Assembly (NCBI GenBank): GCA_973895155.1
Contig: OZ316894.1
Location: 25,110,001 to 25,174,000, forward strand
Length of the DNA stretch: 64,000 nt
Reading direction: 5' to 3'
Source of the DNA: Marsupella aquatica
Taxonomy: Eukaryota > Marchantiophyta
Shown: positions 1 to 11,734 of the stretch, one piece after another
How the letters are laid out: the number at the start of each line of letters is the position of its first letter
Numbering within the stretch: position 1 is the first letter of the stretch
Position numbers and translations under genes: made by a program
The notes under the pieces: generated by a model
Told to the model about the DNA's origin: nothing
The model's database searches: none
The model's input: the letters and a program-made list of their open reading frames with translations, nothing else

Positions 1-2385
1 AATGGATACACTTTCAAGGACTCTAAAGCCCGGATGGAGCTCCACTTTGTCCATGAAGTCAGGATGGACCGGTAAAGCTTGGATGGACCTGCTCAGAACA
101 TTTAAAATGACTCAGATAACTTTGTTTACACGTTTGACTGAAATGTGACATGTAAACAGTCTACTTACAGTTTGCAGTCGATTTCAATCATATTACCGAA
201 CCGGTTTCCCCGGTAGCTTGACAACATGACTACCTTGGACCTGAAAGACATCAAGTCATCCTGTCATTACTCAGGTCACCATTATGTCTTGACTACTTTC
301 TCCATGGTAGTCTTTTCAGTATAAAAGCAACGATCGCTCTAAGCAGTCCATGGGGATGGGCAGGGACAATGTCTCGGTCCATCCAGGCATTTGTCTCAAG
401 AGGAAAAAGATGCACATTGGAAGATCTTTGATTGCCCAAAATTTGTGGTGAATAGAAACAAAACAAATTACTGGCAGTTTGGAGATCGAAAAGATATATC
501 AATGTGAGTGATAAAACATAACTAAGATCAGTCATCCTGATGGGGATGATGTGGGAGTAGGCAAGTTGGTCTGGATTTCAAAGCATGGGTGAGATGAATT
601 GAGACTGACAGGTCGGACTCAGAAAAGGTGCACAGACGCAAGGTTACCAAAAGCTATCACAAAAATTAAATGGTGAGGGGGACTTACTGCCAAAATGACA
701 TTTCATAAAGAAACCATGGCCCCTTTAGGCCTATCTCATGGTAGTAAAAATTGTTACAATAACTGAACAACGAGGGAGACTTTCTGCCAGAATGACATTT
801 CAAAAACAAAACATGAAAAGAAAGAGCTATATGATTGCCTATGATAGTGTTTAGATAGATCGTAGAGTTGTACTCAATGTGGCCAAAATATGAGTGGAGT
901 AATAAACAGACAATGAAAAAGAAAGAGTTAGATTGCATATGATGGTGTTCAAATTGACAATAGAGTTGTCTGCAATGTGGCCAAAATATGAGTGGAGTGT
1001 TAGTATTGCAAAGTGTCACTCTACTCAAATGTCGATATCATTACATATGAATTTCCAATATCATTACAAGCTGGTATTGTAGGGTAAAATTTTGATATCC
1101 ATACCCAGCTAAAATTAATTTTTCAAAAATCTTAATAGTCTAATGCTAAATTTCCTGATTTTTTGAATGGTAAGAAATGGTGGGGAATGCAGAACATGTC
1201 TGAGGAGGAGGTTGAAACAAAGATTCCCAACAGGCATTCCGGGCAATGGGTGGCATGGGGATCAGCCATTTTTTCTTGTTTTATAAAATGTACCAAGTTG
1301 GAAACTATGACAGCTCTGGAAGGCCCGCTAGAAGGAGGCAAGTACTGTACATTACTGAAAGGCACTTAGCATAATTATTCAGTACCAACAGTCAGTTGTA
1401 CAGTACTTTCAGACAAATGCTCCCCCACTTTCAATTCAGTGGTGGCAATTGACAGACTTTTTCATGTTTTAGCCCAAGTATCATTCGACAGCCCATTTAA
1501 AAGTTTGGTTCAGATTGGCATATTTGCCCACCCAAAATGGCTGGTGGGGATGTCAAGTCCTAACCTTAGAACTTTCAAGGTATTATGTTCAACGGAACTA
1601 CACATGTTACTCAATCTAATTCAAGAGCAGACGTTTTTGGGCTTTACCCATGAATTGGTGTCACTCACACTGCTATAATACTAATTCCACACACATGAAT
1701 TAAATAGTTTTGCCTCAAGAGTGGAAAAATAATGGACAAAAACTATTCTGAAAATCTGCAAGCATTAGTGTTACTTTGGATTCAAGTCACACATTTTTTA
1801 CTGACACTTTAAACAAAATTGGAAAAAAACATTTTGAAAGAATTAGTATAACACTAATTTGACAGTAACGCTAACTCTTACATCTATATAACTAGTTGCG
1901 ATCTAGAGTTGGGGTGTAGGTTTCTAGAGTGAAACCTCTACACATGACTCTTTGGCCCCACAAATTTACTTGGACACAAAGAAAAATGGCATACTACATG
2001 TTATGTAATTATTGAGATTAAAAAATGAGCATCCATTAGGGTGAACTGTCTATGTTCTTGCAAATATATGCACACAAAAGAATGGCTGCCGGATGGTCAA
2101 GTCCTAACCTTAGTGCAGTCAACCATGATCAAATATGGACAGCGTGTTTAGCGGAATAAAGTACGGTACCATGGTCATAGTTACACAGGCAGAGAAGAGA
2201 AGATTCCGGCAGAAATTAAGGGACTGCATGTTGTTTGTGCGTCGTCCGACAAATTGCGAGGAGCTTGTGCATGATTATACTGTACGAGGCCATTCACCAA
2301 GAGGGAGATTGTCACAATAAGATGTGAATGACGGACCTCCGCCTGATTCCCCTCTCCTCCTCTCAGCTCACTCTCATCATTTCCA
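1..2385. other. Upstream intergenic region, no gene recognised
   Basis: No open stretch here resembles a known protein on either strand. The longest, on the minus strand at 684-1028, runs through a local tandem duplication and has no recognisable family. The first 100 bases repeat short GGATGGA-type words. The stretch ends in the GA-rich leader of the carboxypeptidase gene. Confidence 0.5.
803..998. repeat. Two-unit tandem duplication, period 98 bp
   Basis: Units 803-900 and 901-998 share the order: AT-rich start with GAAAAAGAAAGAG, then a TGATGGTGTT-like block, then AGAGTTGT, ending in CAATGTGGCCAAAATATGAG TGGAGT. The last 25 bases are nearly identical while the middle has diverged, so this is an old local duplication. 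I see no function. Confidence 0.7.
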
Positions 2386-2460
2386 TCGCAGACGAAGAGG
2401 CAGAGACAGAGAGAGAGCGAGGGACAGAGAGAGAGAGGCAGGAGGCCTAGACAAGCAGAG
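2386..2460 (+). promoter_or_regulatory. GA-rich 5' leader of the carboxypeptidase gene
   Basis: Runs of GAGAGA and CAGAGACAGAG fill the 75 bases before the start codon at 2461. The epimerase gene has the same kind of GA-rich stretch upstream (about 21319-21415). Such tracts are common in plant 5' leaders and can be bound by BPC/GAGA-type factors. Use as a regulatory site here is inferred. Confidence 0.4.
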
Positions 2461-5400
2461 ATGAGTTCTTCTGGAGAGGGCTCGATGAGGAGAAGAATGT
2501 CTCAGCACAATGTGTTGGTGGGCGTTGTCGGTGTGTGGCTCTGGTGGGCAATGCAGGCGGGCGCAGAAAGTTCTGAATCGCTGCTGGCCATGCCGACGGG
2601 CTTCTCCATTTCTGGGAAGGAATCTGAAATTTTGCAAGCCAAGTCTGAGGCGGACGCAATCATCAAGGAGTCCTTCTCTTCCAGGTCGGGGCCGTCCACT
2701 CCCTTGCAGAACTCTTGGGCTCCTGAGTTTGCCAATGTGCTTTTGTTTTTTGGTTGGTGAACGATTTCAAGTGAATTGGGGCCATGACATGATAACAAGC
2801 GGAAGCAATTGTCGGTTTGGCCTAAACATTGCTGAGGGCTCTGGAGTTCGGCATGTGCCAGCCAGCCAATGCTGGCACCACAGATACCTCATGGTTCAAA
2901 ATTTGCATGTGAAATCGAATGGTCAAAGGGGCAGATCGGGGCAGAGATTGAATGAACGAATTTACTTTAAACTTCATGCTTGTGGAATTTTTGCACGGAA
3001 CAGAGAGGCAAACGAGCCAGCTAGAAGGAGGAGAGAAATGAGAACATTGACCTAATGTAATTTTCAGCTGACTACTGAAAGCGGTGTTTCCTTCTTTGAG
3101 TAATTGCTTTAAATGGATCTCCTAACACGGTTTGATCAGATTTTTTTTCCCCCACCGACAGGCAGACTAATGAACGAAATTGAAATTGAACTCGGAGCTA
3201 GTGAAAGTGAAAAATTAGCCCATTGCTAAGTGTCTGCCGCAGCTTTGTTGTAGAGAAAGCGAAAGAGGCAAACAGAGAGTGAGAAAATAAGAGCTACTTA
3301 AAAGTGACCGGAAGCAAATGAATGAAATTCACAAGTCTGATGTCCCGCAATCTGGCCTGATCGACATAGGACAGGAAGTGAGCAGAAAAATGCATGAAAC
3401 TAAAAGAGAGCTAGAGAACAACGGCTGGCGTACTCTGTTTGTGCCCAGGCACTCGCCGTTAAGAGTGTTGGGAGAAGGCTCCCACCCACGCCAAAAGCAG
3501 GGGTCTGGATAGCTTCAATTCAAATATACTTAGAAATTTCACATGAATAAGCTACTGAATTCGGCAACTTAGTGTACTGATTGTACTCCTTTGCCAAAGC
3601 CTCGTAACTCCTGAAGGGAATGAATGTAGTACGGAAATTTTACTGGTGTTACCCATGTTGCCAAGGCTGATACTCTCTAAAGTGGTGTGTAATTTTTTGC
3701 AACAGCATTGTGTACGACAAACTGGCTTACATGACAGACACATTCGGACCAAGATTCAGTGGCTCAAGTTCACTTGAAAGGGCCTTGGATTGGGCAAAGG
3801 TCGCTCCGACGTTCTCCTTCCTCCTTATTTCTCAACTTTCGGCTGACCGCGGATCACAGCAGCATTTGTTGGAGTTGCAATGAATTTATCAAGAATGTAC
3901 TCCATAGAAGCCTCTGATGGGCAACTGGTATGCCCTTCAGTTTAATCTGACAAATTGCTTCTATGTCTCTCTGTGGGGCTCTTGGTGTTGTGATCAAGCA
4001 CAGGATGCAATTCAAAAGGATGGGCTGAAAGTGTATGAGGAACCAGTAAAGATTCCAAGCTGGGTACGTGGGAAAGAATATGCCACACTGTTGTCTCCAA
4101 GAGTGAAGAATGTCCGGCTTGCTGGATTAGGGGGCAGCGTGGGCACCCCGAATGGGAAACCGTTAGTAGCAAAGGCCCTTGTGGTGACATCGTTTGAGGA
4201 ACTCGAAAAGCGAAAGAACGAGGTTGAAGGTAGTAGACCAGAGCATAACTGAGATCTATTCTGCAAATGACTGAGAAGGTCATAATTGGGTGAACATATT
4301 ATATGGACGACTGAGACATGAAATGGTTTAGGGTGTATCATCTTCTGATCTTCAAGCATGTCGATGTGAAGTGGTAAAAAGTGAACAGGCGCCTACCTGG
4401 AAGGATTGGGACGGGGGAAAGGCAATGTAGTAGAATTTCAAGGTATACTCACTTCGAATTTGGTTTACTTTGCAAACAGGAAAAATCCTGGTCTTCGATG
4501 TCGAGTTCGTCGATTATGGCACGACTGTACAGTATCGCTACAACGGGCCGGCAGTTGCAGAGAAACTAGGAGCTATAGCAGTTCTCGTGCGCTCCATTTC
4601 ACCCTTTGGCTTGCAGGTACTTGCCAAAAACAGTTCCGCTTGCCTTGAAGATCATGGAAGGTCAGACGTGTGTTGTAATGATAGCATGATTGAGCATCAC
4701 ATCCACGCACAACTACAACAAAAACGACTCACAATCAATATACCTCTGCAAGTGCACGGTAATATTCCAGCTCATGTCTCTGAAGACAATTTTGAGTGCT
4801 CCGTCTCTATTTGACGAATCAATCAATATGCTGTGGTGTGGATGATAGACTGTCCATACCGGGGCCATGGGCGAGGCGGGTATTCCTGCAGCTGCAATCA
4901 CTTTGGAGGATGCCAAAATGTTTGGAAGAATGCAAGCCCGAAATCAAGATGTTGTTATCGAGCTCTGTATGGAGGTACGCGAATTGCATGATATTCATCA
5001 ATAAATGATCACCATTCAAGAAATCTTGTTTTCGTTAGGAGTGATTTTGTCTGCACAACTTGCCCATCTCAGGCTCTCACTAGCTTGGTGGCTGAGACCT
5101 TACATGCCTGCCTTAGCAATTTCTCGTCGTAGACTGTTTTTGGGTTGAACTGTATTGAACTTTTTAAGCTTGTTTGAGAACGTTCTGCTGCCCTCCTGTA
5201 AAAGAGTTACTCCAGGAACATAATCATTTCCATCTTGGTGGCAGGCTCACACTTTGCCTGACCAGTCATCAAGGTTGGACTCTTTACGCCTTCTTGCCCC
5301 CTACTGCTAACGTATCACTTGGTCTCGAGACTGTTGCGTGGCTGCAATCCAGCAAAATATCATCTTTGCTGCCTTCGCAAATACTTGTTCTGCACAGACC

Positions 5401-7743
5401 TCTTGCGTTGGTTTGGTTGTACGGATCTGAATTCTTGGTATCCAAGGCTGATAATCACCAGTGCACATGTCCAAAAACCCTGATCAGGAGAATTGTTGAT
5501 GTATTTGTAGATCCTTATGTTCGAATACATTGGTCGTTAAAAGATGTACTCGAGGAAAATTACAAAGGAGTGTCTGACAAAAGTTTGCAAGCTAAGCTTT
5601 TCTTGTGGTTGGACCATTAGGGGCCCTAGTAACTTTGTGAATTGGATGGAACAGGAATCTTGTCATAGAACTCAAGGGCAGTGAAAAGCCAGAGGAGCTT
5701 GTCATATTCGGTGGTCATATGGACAGTTGGGATATTGCTGATGGTGCAATGGATGATGGTGGTGGAGCTTTCGTCTCATGGGAGGTCTCTTCCACCCCCC
5801 ACTCAAAGAAAAACACCTACGAACCTCCTGAATAATCAAAAACAATTGAGCATTATGTCTCTGGAGAGGCTTTCTCAGATAGGTTTGGTCTTGTGTATTT
5901 TGGGTTTTACCTCTGATGGTGTCCCCAACTGTGTGTGCGTATTGACTATCTTTCCCTTCTGTTGCAGGTAATTCGCCTGATTACAAAGTTGGGCTTAAAA
6001 CCGAAGCGGACACTGCGAGCCATATTGTTTGTGAATGAAGAGAATGGATACAGAGGTGCCATCCAGTATGCCCGTGACCACGCACACGAGGCAAACTTGT
6101 GAGTTGCTGTAGTCTTCACATGCTTAACTTTTCATTCATGCTCCTATTGTCAGTACCATGCTTTTGACAATAGAAATTTTACTGACGCCGGTTTCTAGTA
6201 CGCGGTGTGTGATTTCATGTTATTCCACCAATGAACATAGATGACCTGTGGACTGAAGTTCCAAAAAGACATAAAGATGGCAGTTTGCATGCTGAAGTCT
6301 TGGTGGGTTTTGAGTAGTCATTATATTGGATTTGTTTGGATGGAACTACTTGCTCTCATATTTTGCTGATCACGTCTTTAGTTACTTGCAGAACCAGCAT
6401 AGCCTTTGAGTCAGATGTGGGCACTTTCACTCCAGAAGGCATCTCATTCTCTGGTTCTAAGGCAGCTCGAGCCATCCTCACAGATGTACTATTCTATAGC
6501 TCAAGCTTCTCCAGTTTTGGACCGCAGTATCTAGATTGAAGTACTTCATATTGCGCCAGCAGAAGATATCCATGTCGATCATGTGTTTGTTGAACGTGAT
6601 TGGAGAACAAAGGGAGGGCCTGTATTGGATTCATATAACTAAGAATCCATCTCTACTTGCAGCTGGGCCAAACTCTTCTCGCTGACATTGGATCAGGAAA
6701 TGTCACCGGAGAAGGTTATGGAGAAGATATTGCACTTGTGGTACCACTCTTTCTGACCAAATTCCTGCCCCCACTGCCTTAAAACTGTAGCTGTTTTGTC
6801 CTGGAAATCTGGTCATTGGTTCTATATCAGTTTGATGGTTTTCTTGGCTACCGGACTTAAATCATGGTATACGTATTCGTGAGAATTTTTCTGGCATATG
6901 TCTGGCTCGTCTGAAGAGGACATCTGTCCACGTTAAGTATTTGTGGCGCCATTGCCGTGCTTTAGTAAGTTAGTGGAAAACCCATTGAACTGTGCTTTCG
7001 TTTCTAGGTGGAGCAAGGAGTGCCAGGAGGGAATCTTGTGGTCCTGGATCCACGCGTTGGAGATTTATCCAACAATCCCTGTAGAGGCTTTGGGAGCAGT
7101 AGTCAGAAAGGTCCTAATACTTTGAACAGTGCCTACTTTTGGTGAGTGCCTTTATCATACTCATAGTAGAAGTGACCAAAAGGTCTGGAAAATTCAGAGC
7201 TTCCCAACTTCAAAACGAGGATCTTGAGAATTTGTTGATATTCCCTTCATCTGAATGTACAACTCTCCCACTCTAAATCAATGCACTTAAAGGTGGAGAG
7301 ATCTCTGTGATCTACTTATGCCACTGAAAGTGTCGGAGCAACGTGCTTCCCCTCGACTCTTGTCCATCAGCCCTATTGTACGTTGCTTCTAATTTAAAAA
7401 CATGGACCTCTGCACCAAACTTAGGAGATGAGCTGGAGGGCAATCACCATGGACTTTTGTGGCTTCTTTACAGTTTGTCCTGTCGTTTGACTCCCTTCAG
7501 TTTGAGTTTCTGCTTTGTGTCTTGGTTGTCTCGTCGTTCCATTCATATGTGACTGCTGACGGCCACTGTGAGGAGTTTCTCGGTGTGAAACTTCACTAAA
7601 TCTTCTTGCGTTCTTGTAGGTATCATCACACTGAGGCAGACACCATTGATAAGTTGTCTCCAGAGCAACTACAGCACTGTGCTGCTACATTGGCAGTATG
7701 GGCTTACTCTGTTGCTAATCTTGACTCGCTCCTTCCCCGATGA
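2461..7743 (+). CDS. Secreted M28 zinc metallopeptidase, carboxypeptidase Q (plasma glutamate carboxypeptidase) type, 12 exons
   Basis: Exons, placed by GT/AG sites with phases that all agree: 2461-2684, 3706-3799, 4004-4229, 4480-4616, 4849-4974, 5245-5273, 5655-5784, 5968-6098, 6392-6485, 6663-6740, 7008-7141, 7620-7743. They join to 1527 nt, 508 residues. Residues 1 to about 32 form a signal peptide (basic MRRR, a hydrophobic core, then AGAES). The M28 co-catalytic dizinc residues are all visible: His300 in GGHMDSWD, Asp312 in AMDDGGGAF, Glu346-Glu347 in VNEENG, Asp374 in ESDVGTF, and His470-His471 in YHHTEADT. The part around residues 107-270 aligns with the protease-associated insert of this family. 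Homologues release unsubstituted N-terminal residues from dipeptides, outside the cell or in lysosome-like compartments; the plant role is unknown. Oddities are a 29-nt microexon 6 (AHTLPDQSS) and about 25 extra residues between GVPGGNL and the HH motif. Family sure; the intron 1, 9 and 10 borders less so. Confidence 0.9.
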
Positions 7744-9833
7744 AAACTTTTCCCCTAGGGCAAGGAGAGTCAAGATTGCAAAATCTTTTCAGCTTTAGGA
7801 CGATAGTCATTCAGCCTCATCTCATTGTGGCAGACTAAGAGGGTGGCGGGGTTGCAATGTAGCCTATTTCCAAATGGGTCTGGAAGAAACTCGAGATTCT
7901 GTAGTCACTGTTTGGGAATTCTTAAATTAAACCATTTGTATTATTGGGAAAATGCTTATACCTATGGTTGGAGAGAACTTAATATGTGAGGTGCTAATGG
8001 GTGAGGCAAAAAGGAGGTGCTCATCGGTGAGGCAAAAAGAAGGTGCTCATGGCTTGTAGATTCATCGGACGGCAGTCTGTCAACCTAGTTTCTTTGAATT
8101 CGTCCATCTTCCACAAATCATAATCATTACGCGCTTTAATCAAATCGTCATTTCGAAGTGGAGTTCTGGGAGGAGATTTGGGCTGCCAGAAACAGAAAAG
8201 TCCAAAGTCGTCAAAATCTAGGGATTCAAGACAGATGTGTTGGGGAGAGTCTTTTAGTGAAGGTGAGAACAACATGAAACGAAAATGAAGGACACAACCG
8301 ATGGCTTTGTGGGTGCAACTTGGGTTGACCTTGAGTCGAAATTTAGAAAAGAGACCCATAAGGGTTGGCTAAGAAGTGATCTCTTTTTTTGGTAGGAGAG
8401 TGTGACGAGGCAGCACCGCACAGGTCCTGAGGTGGTAGGGTGTTAGGTAGCTCCGTCATTACTTGAAACTGTCATGTTTTGTTTATGACCCAACGTCAGT
8501 CGGAAAAGGAGCTTGGTTTTGGAGCCAAAATGCACTCTTGATAGTTTGATTCCTGCTCTAAACCCAGAGTTCGTAAAAGATCGCACAGAGACTTAGAAGG
8601 AATACTCCATATAACCCACTTGAATGGAAGAGAGTTGGTAGTTAATGCGTCTATAACCTAGTATAGAACATCACTTACTATGAGGTTCAATGCGAGTTAC
8701 ACACCCTATAACCCTACTCGTTCCATAGGCTATCATGAGAGACCAGAGTAAATCCTTGTTTTGCTAAGACTACTATACCATACTAGTATGATGCCTGTCA
8801 GTTGCAAAAAAGATGTGGAGGTCAGAAAAGATGTGATGTGGAGGTCAGAAAAGATGTGGAGGTCAGAAAAGTATGTCGGGGTGAAACAAGACGTCAATGA
8901 GGGATGAGAGATAGAGAATCGAGGTGAGGGAAAGAAATAGAGGTGAGAAAACAATGTCAAGGAGAGAAAATACAGCAAGGGTTAGAAAGAGACGTAAAAA
9001 TGAAGAAAAGATGTCAAGGTGAGATGAAGATATCAAGGTGAGAAAAAAAATAAGATGTCCAAGTGAGAAAAGAGTCAAGACAATGTGAAGTTGTTGTAAT
9101 GGTGTTCAATAATCCATGCATTGTACATAAAAATTGGAGATGTGAGATAAATATCACTGCATCAAAGAGTCCAGGCATAATCAGATGTTAAAAATATACA
9201 AATACAAATAATTATTTTTTAGAATTAATAGGTTGTATACGTTATTTACACTCAAGTTTCTTCAAAAAGAATTAAAGCTAATACCCAATATTTCAAACTT
9301 TATTTTTTATAATTTTTTTATCTTGGTCAGGTTTGGGCAGGCTACAGACAACTCAAAGAGAGTTGAGATTAAAAGAAGTATGGATGAATCTGCTAAGATT
9401 GGTTCCTGATTTAAAAAGGCAATTTGAGATTAAAAGAAATAGGGATGAATCAGATTGATGAATTGGATGAATCTGTGTGTGTCTTTTTTTATGAAGGGCA
9501 CGGTTAAGAATGGTTCCCATTTTTTTATTGAGTTTGTAAATGGACCTAGCATTCTCCCCTCTTTTCATTCACTTTATTGAGTTCCTTTGTCATTGGGATC
9601 ATGTCTCCCTTGGGCTCTTTTCCTTCCCTTCATTGGGTTGCTTTGCCATTAAGATCATGTCTCCCTTGAGCACTCTGTTATATATATATAATGGTAGATG
9701 TGATAGCATAATATTGGATATGAGTGTTACTCGCGATAAAATTATCAAAATTAACAGTCGACAGACCCTTTTTCACCTGGCTTTGCGGGGTCTAATAATA
9801 TATTGTACACTATCATGAGAGAAAAGAAAAAAA
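7744..9833. other. Intergenic region with degenerate repeats
   Basis: Apart from the purine-rich array listed separately, this stretch holds a two-copy repeat around GAGATTAAAAGAA and GGATGAATC (about 9361-9470), and a second pair built on GATCATGTCTCCCTTG (9597-9617 and 9653-9670) ending in a TATATATATATA run at 9680-9691. No coding sequence is recognised. The downstream border is the start of the duplicated epimerase leader. Confidence 0.4.
8805..9075. repeat. Purine-rich degenerate minisatellite
   Basis: The plus strand is almost pure A/G here, built from degenerate units of about 15-20 bases such as AGATGTGGAGGTCAGAAA, with three near-perfect units at 8810-8868 and increasingly degenerate ones (CAAGGTGAGAAAA) up to about 9070. 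The strong strand asymmetry could favour triplex DNA or slippage, which is inference. Confidence 0.6.
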
Positions 9834-10600
9834 TCCTTGCGTGCCGGTCGGTGAGATCGTGGCCTGAGCGATCAGTCCCGGATTGACTCTGTGTGGAAGG
9901 TGATTGGCTTTTTTCGTGCTCGCGATGTTTGTTGTCGTTGAAATCGTGATTGGGTGTGCCGTTTCCGATTCAGGTCTAAATTCTGTCTGGACCTTTTTTT
10001 CCCCGAATGTGCTGCAGGGACGACTGAGAATGAGGAGGAGGGAGAATCTGTGAGATTGTGAGTTTGTGAAATTACTAGTAGCCATGGCTGCGGTGTCGCT
10101 CACGTCGACTGCGGTTTCCACTTCGACAGCTCTGCAGAGCTCTTCCATCTGTGGCCAGAAGCACTCCGTGGCTCGGTCATCGAGACCGACTTTCTCTACT
10201 AGGTATGTGGGTCTGAACCTCTCACTGCTGTGAACGCGTGAATGGAAGACATGGAAAGAATCAGTTCAATTCCCTGAGTGATCTCAGCTCGTCGGACTGC
10301 TGCTTAAGGGTGCGTAATGAGAGAGCACAAGTCATTGAGCAGAGCATCATGTATTTTGTTCAGGCGTAAGCAAATCTCTGGCTCGTCTTCCAGGGCCTTC
10401 GTATCCTTCCATGTAGTCAATTGCAATTGAATTAATGAATAAATGAGTAAAACGAAATGATAGATTGCATCAACTGAATGGATAGAACAAATGTAATGAA
10501 CGCGTGAATTGTCTTGAGTCTCTTGGATTGGATGAGCAAGTGTAACTAGAGGAATGGATTTAACAATTTAACCAATGACGAGTCCTTTGTCTTGTTCATG
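9834..10600 (+). pseudogene. Partial duplicate of the 5' end of the chloroplast epimerase gene (leader, exon 1, part of intron 1)
   Basis: This block matches 21527 to about 22290 base for base over most of its length: leader, start codon, transit-peptide exon, splice donor (AGGTATGT) and the first several hundred bases of intron 1. It lacks a 33-base piece and a 16-base piece of the leader found in the full gene. The exon is 10084-10202, the same 119 nt as in the true gene, open throughout, with several amino-acid changes (Thr8 to Ser, Trp23 to Cys, Gln27 to His, Ala35 to Pro). No epimerase catalytic exons follow, so it cannot make the enzyme. Because intronic sequence is included, this was a DNA-level duplication, not retroposition. 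Whether exon 1 is transcribed and spliced onto anything is unknown. Confidence 0.85.
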
Positions 10601-10714
10601 AGCAGGGCTCATGCATTCAGGCTTGTCAAATTAAAAAGAGTGGGAAAGTTACTAAGAAAGTGGTAACCTATCTAATTCCACAAAAAAGTGTATGTATCAA
10701 TCTATCTAATACTC
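10203..10714. other. Duplicated intron 1 sequence and spacer
   Basis: To about 10600 this is the diverged intron 1 of the duplicate, still showing TGAACGCGTGAAT and GAGAGAGCACAAGTCATT as in the full gene. The remaining 110 bases are AT-rich spacer without recognised signals. Confidence 0.5.
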
Positions 10715-11023
10715 TCAAGCACAACAATTAGTGTGGACGGCATCCGATCCCACTAATTTGCCGTCCACATTAAATCCTAATCCACGGTTTAAAGACTGTG
10801 ACCGGTATATCGAGCAGAAAGACAGGACTTCAGAGTGACATATACACTGTTGGACCTGATTCTGCAAAATTGAAGCTAGATCAAAATTGTGCGTTTCATC
10901 TGAAGCTGAGAAAAGCTCTGAAAGTGGTTTCCTGACCGCTTCGCTGATGCCTTTCCATCCGCTGTGAAGCACATGTAGCAGTTGGGGGAGCTCTAGGTTT
11001 GACCAATAACTTTCAGCTGACAT
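10715..11023 (-). CDS. Hypothetical ORF, divergent from the 193-residue gene
   Basis: An ATG-initiated 102-residue reading frame starts at 11023 and runs away from the gene at 11153, leaving 129 bases between the two start codons. The translation begins MSAESYWSNLELPQLLHV and has a mixed, protein-like composition, but I do not recognise it and it contains no clear domain. It could be the first exon of a divergent gene sharing a promoter, the remnant of one, or chance. The duplicated epimerase exon lies further along in the opposite orientation, so any transcript would run into its antisense. Confidence 0.3.
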   Translation of the reverse strand: MSAESYWSNLELPQLLHVLHSGWKGISEAVRKPLSELFSASDETHNFDLASILQNQVQQCICHSEVLSFCSIYRSQSLNRGLGFNVDGKLVGSDAVHTNCCA

Positions 11024-11152
11024 TGTGTGAAGATGTGGGCTGTTTTGTCCTCACTCCTCGATTTCATGGCTGAACGATAATGTTGATGACTGACTATTGA
11101 TTTCTGACAATTGGTTCGAAATCAGGTGAACAAGCTTGATCGATTTTCAGTT

Positions 11153-11734
11153 ATGGCCTGCATTCGCGTAGGTACTGCACCTGCATTGGTGTTGAGGTGG
11201 GGTTCTTGCTGGTCATCATCCGATAGCAGTAGCAGCAGTGCTTCTTCACAGGTAGCATCCATTTACACAGGTCGATTTCTTCGCGCCTGCTCGAGAGTGA
11301 GCTTCGCAAATGGCGCATTTCAAGACAGTGTTGGAATCCTTGTACTGAGACGGACGAGGAGACGTGCATCATCTGACGAGAGGACTAACGAGGGAGTGTT
11401 TCTGCCCGATTTGGCAGTGCCAAAGGCTTGGGTGGTGCCAGAGGTAGCAGCTCAGGAGTCGGAATGGCTCAGAGGAGCACTGCACCAGTGGTTGGATGAT
11501 GAGTTCTGTCCGGAGCCTGCCAACGAGGAGATTAGCAAGCGCTGCTCGAAGGTTTATTATTATTGTCTGTTAGAGGAGCAGCTGGATGTCGGGGATATCT
11601 TGATGCAGATGGTAAGGGACTTGGAGACGTTTTCTTTTAAGCAGAGCTTTCATGGGGCTTTTTCGTCAGCCAATGCTGCCATTGACCTAATCACGAGACG
11701 GATGAGAGCAAGTGAGCAAGCCAGCTCCAATTAG
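11153..11734 (+). CDS. Conserved-looking plant protein of unknown function, probably plastid-targeted, single exon
   Basis: The ATG at 11153 is the first methionine in this frame and gives 193 residues ending at TAG 11732-11734. Residues 1 to about 75 are rich in Ser and Arg with almost no acidic residues (a serine run at 25-29, RRTRRR at 66-71), typical of a chloroplast or mitochondrial presequence. Residues 92-187 look like a compact, mainly helical domain: VVPEVAAQE, then WLRGALHQWLDDEFCPEP, VYYYCLLEEQLDVGDILMQM and SFHGAFSSANAAIDLITRRM. This C-terminal part resembles an uncharacterised plant protein family I recall but cannot name reliably, so I give no function. An AATAAAG signal lies at 11751, 16 bases past the stop. 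Intact, no introns. Confidence 0.65.
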   Translation: MACIRVGTAPALVLRWGSCWSSSDSSSSSASSQVASIYTGRFLRACSRVSFANGAFQDSVGILVLRRTRRRASSDERTNEGVFLPDLAVPKAWVVPEVAAQESEWLRGALHQWLDDEFCPEPANEEISKRCSKVYYYCLLEEQLDVGDILMQMVRDLETFSFKQSFHGAFSSANAAIDLITRRMRASEQASSN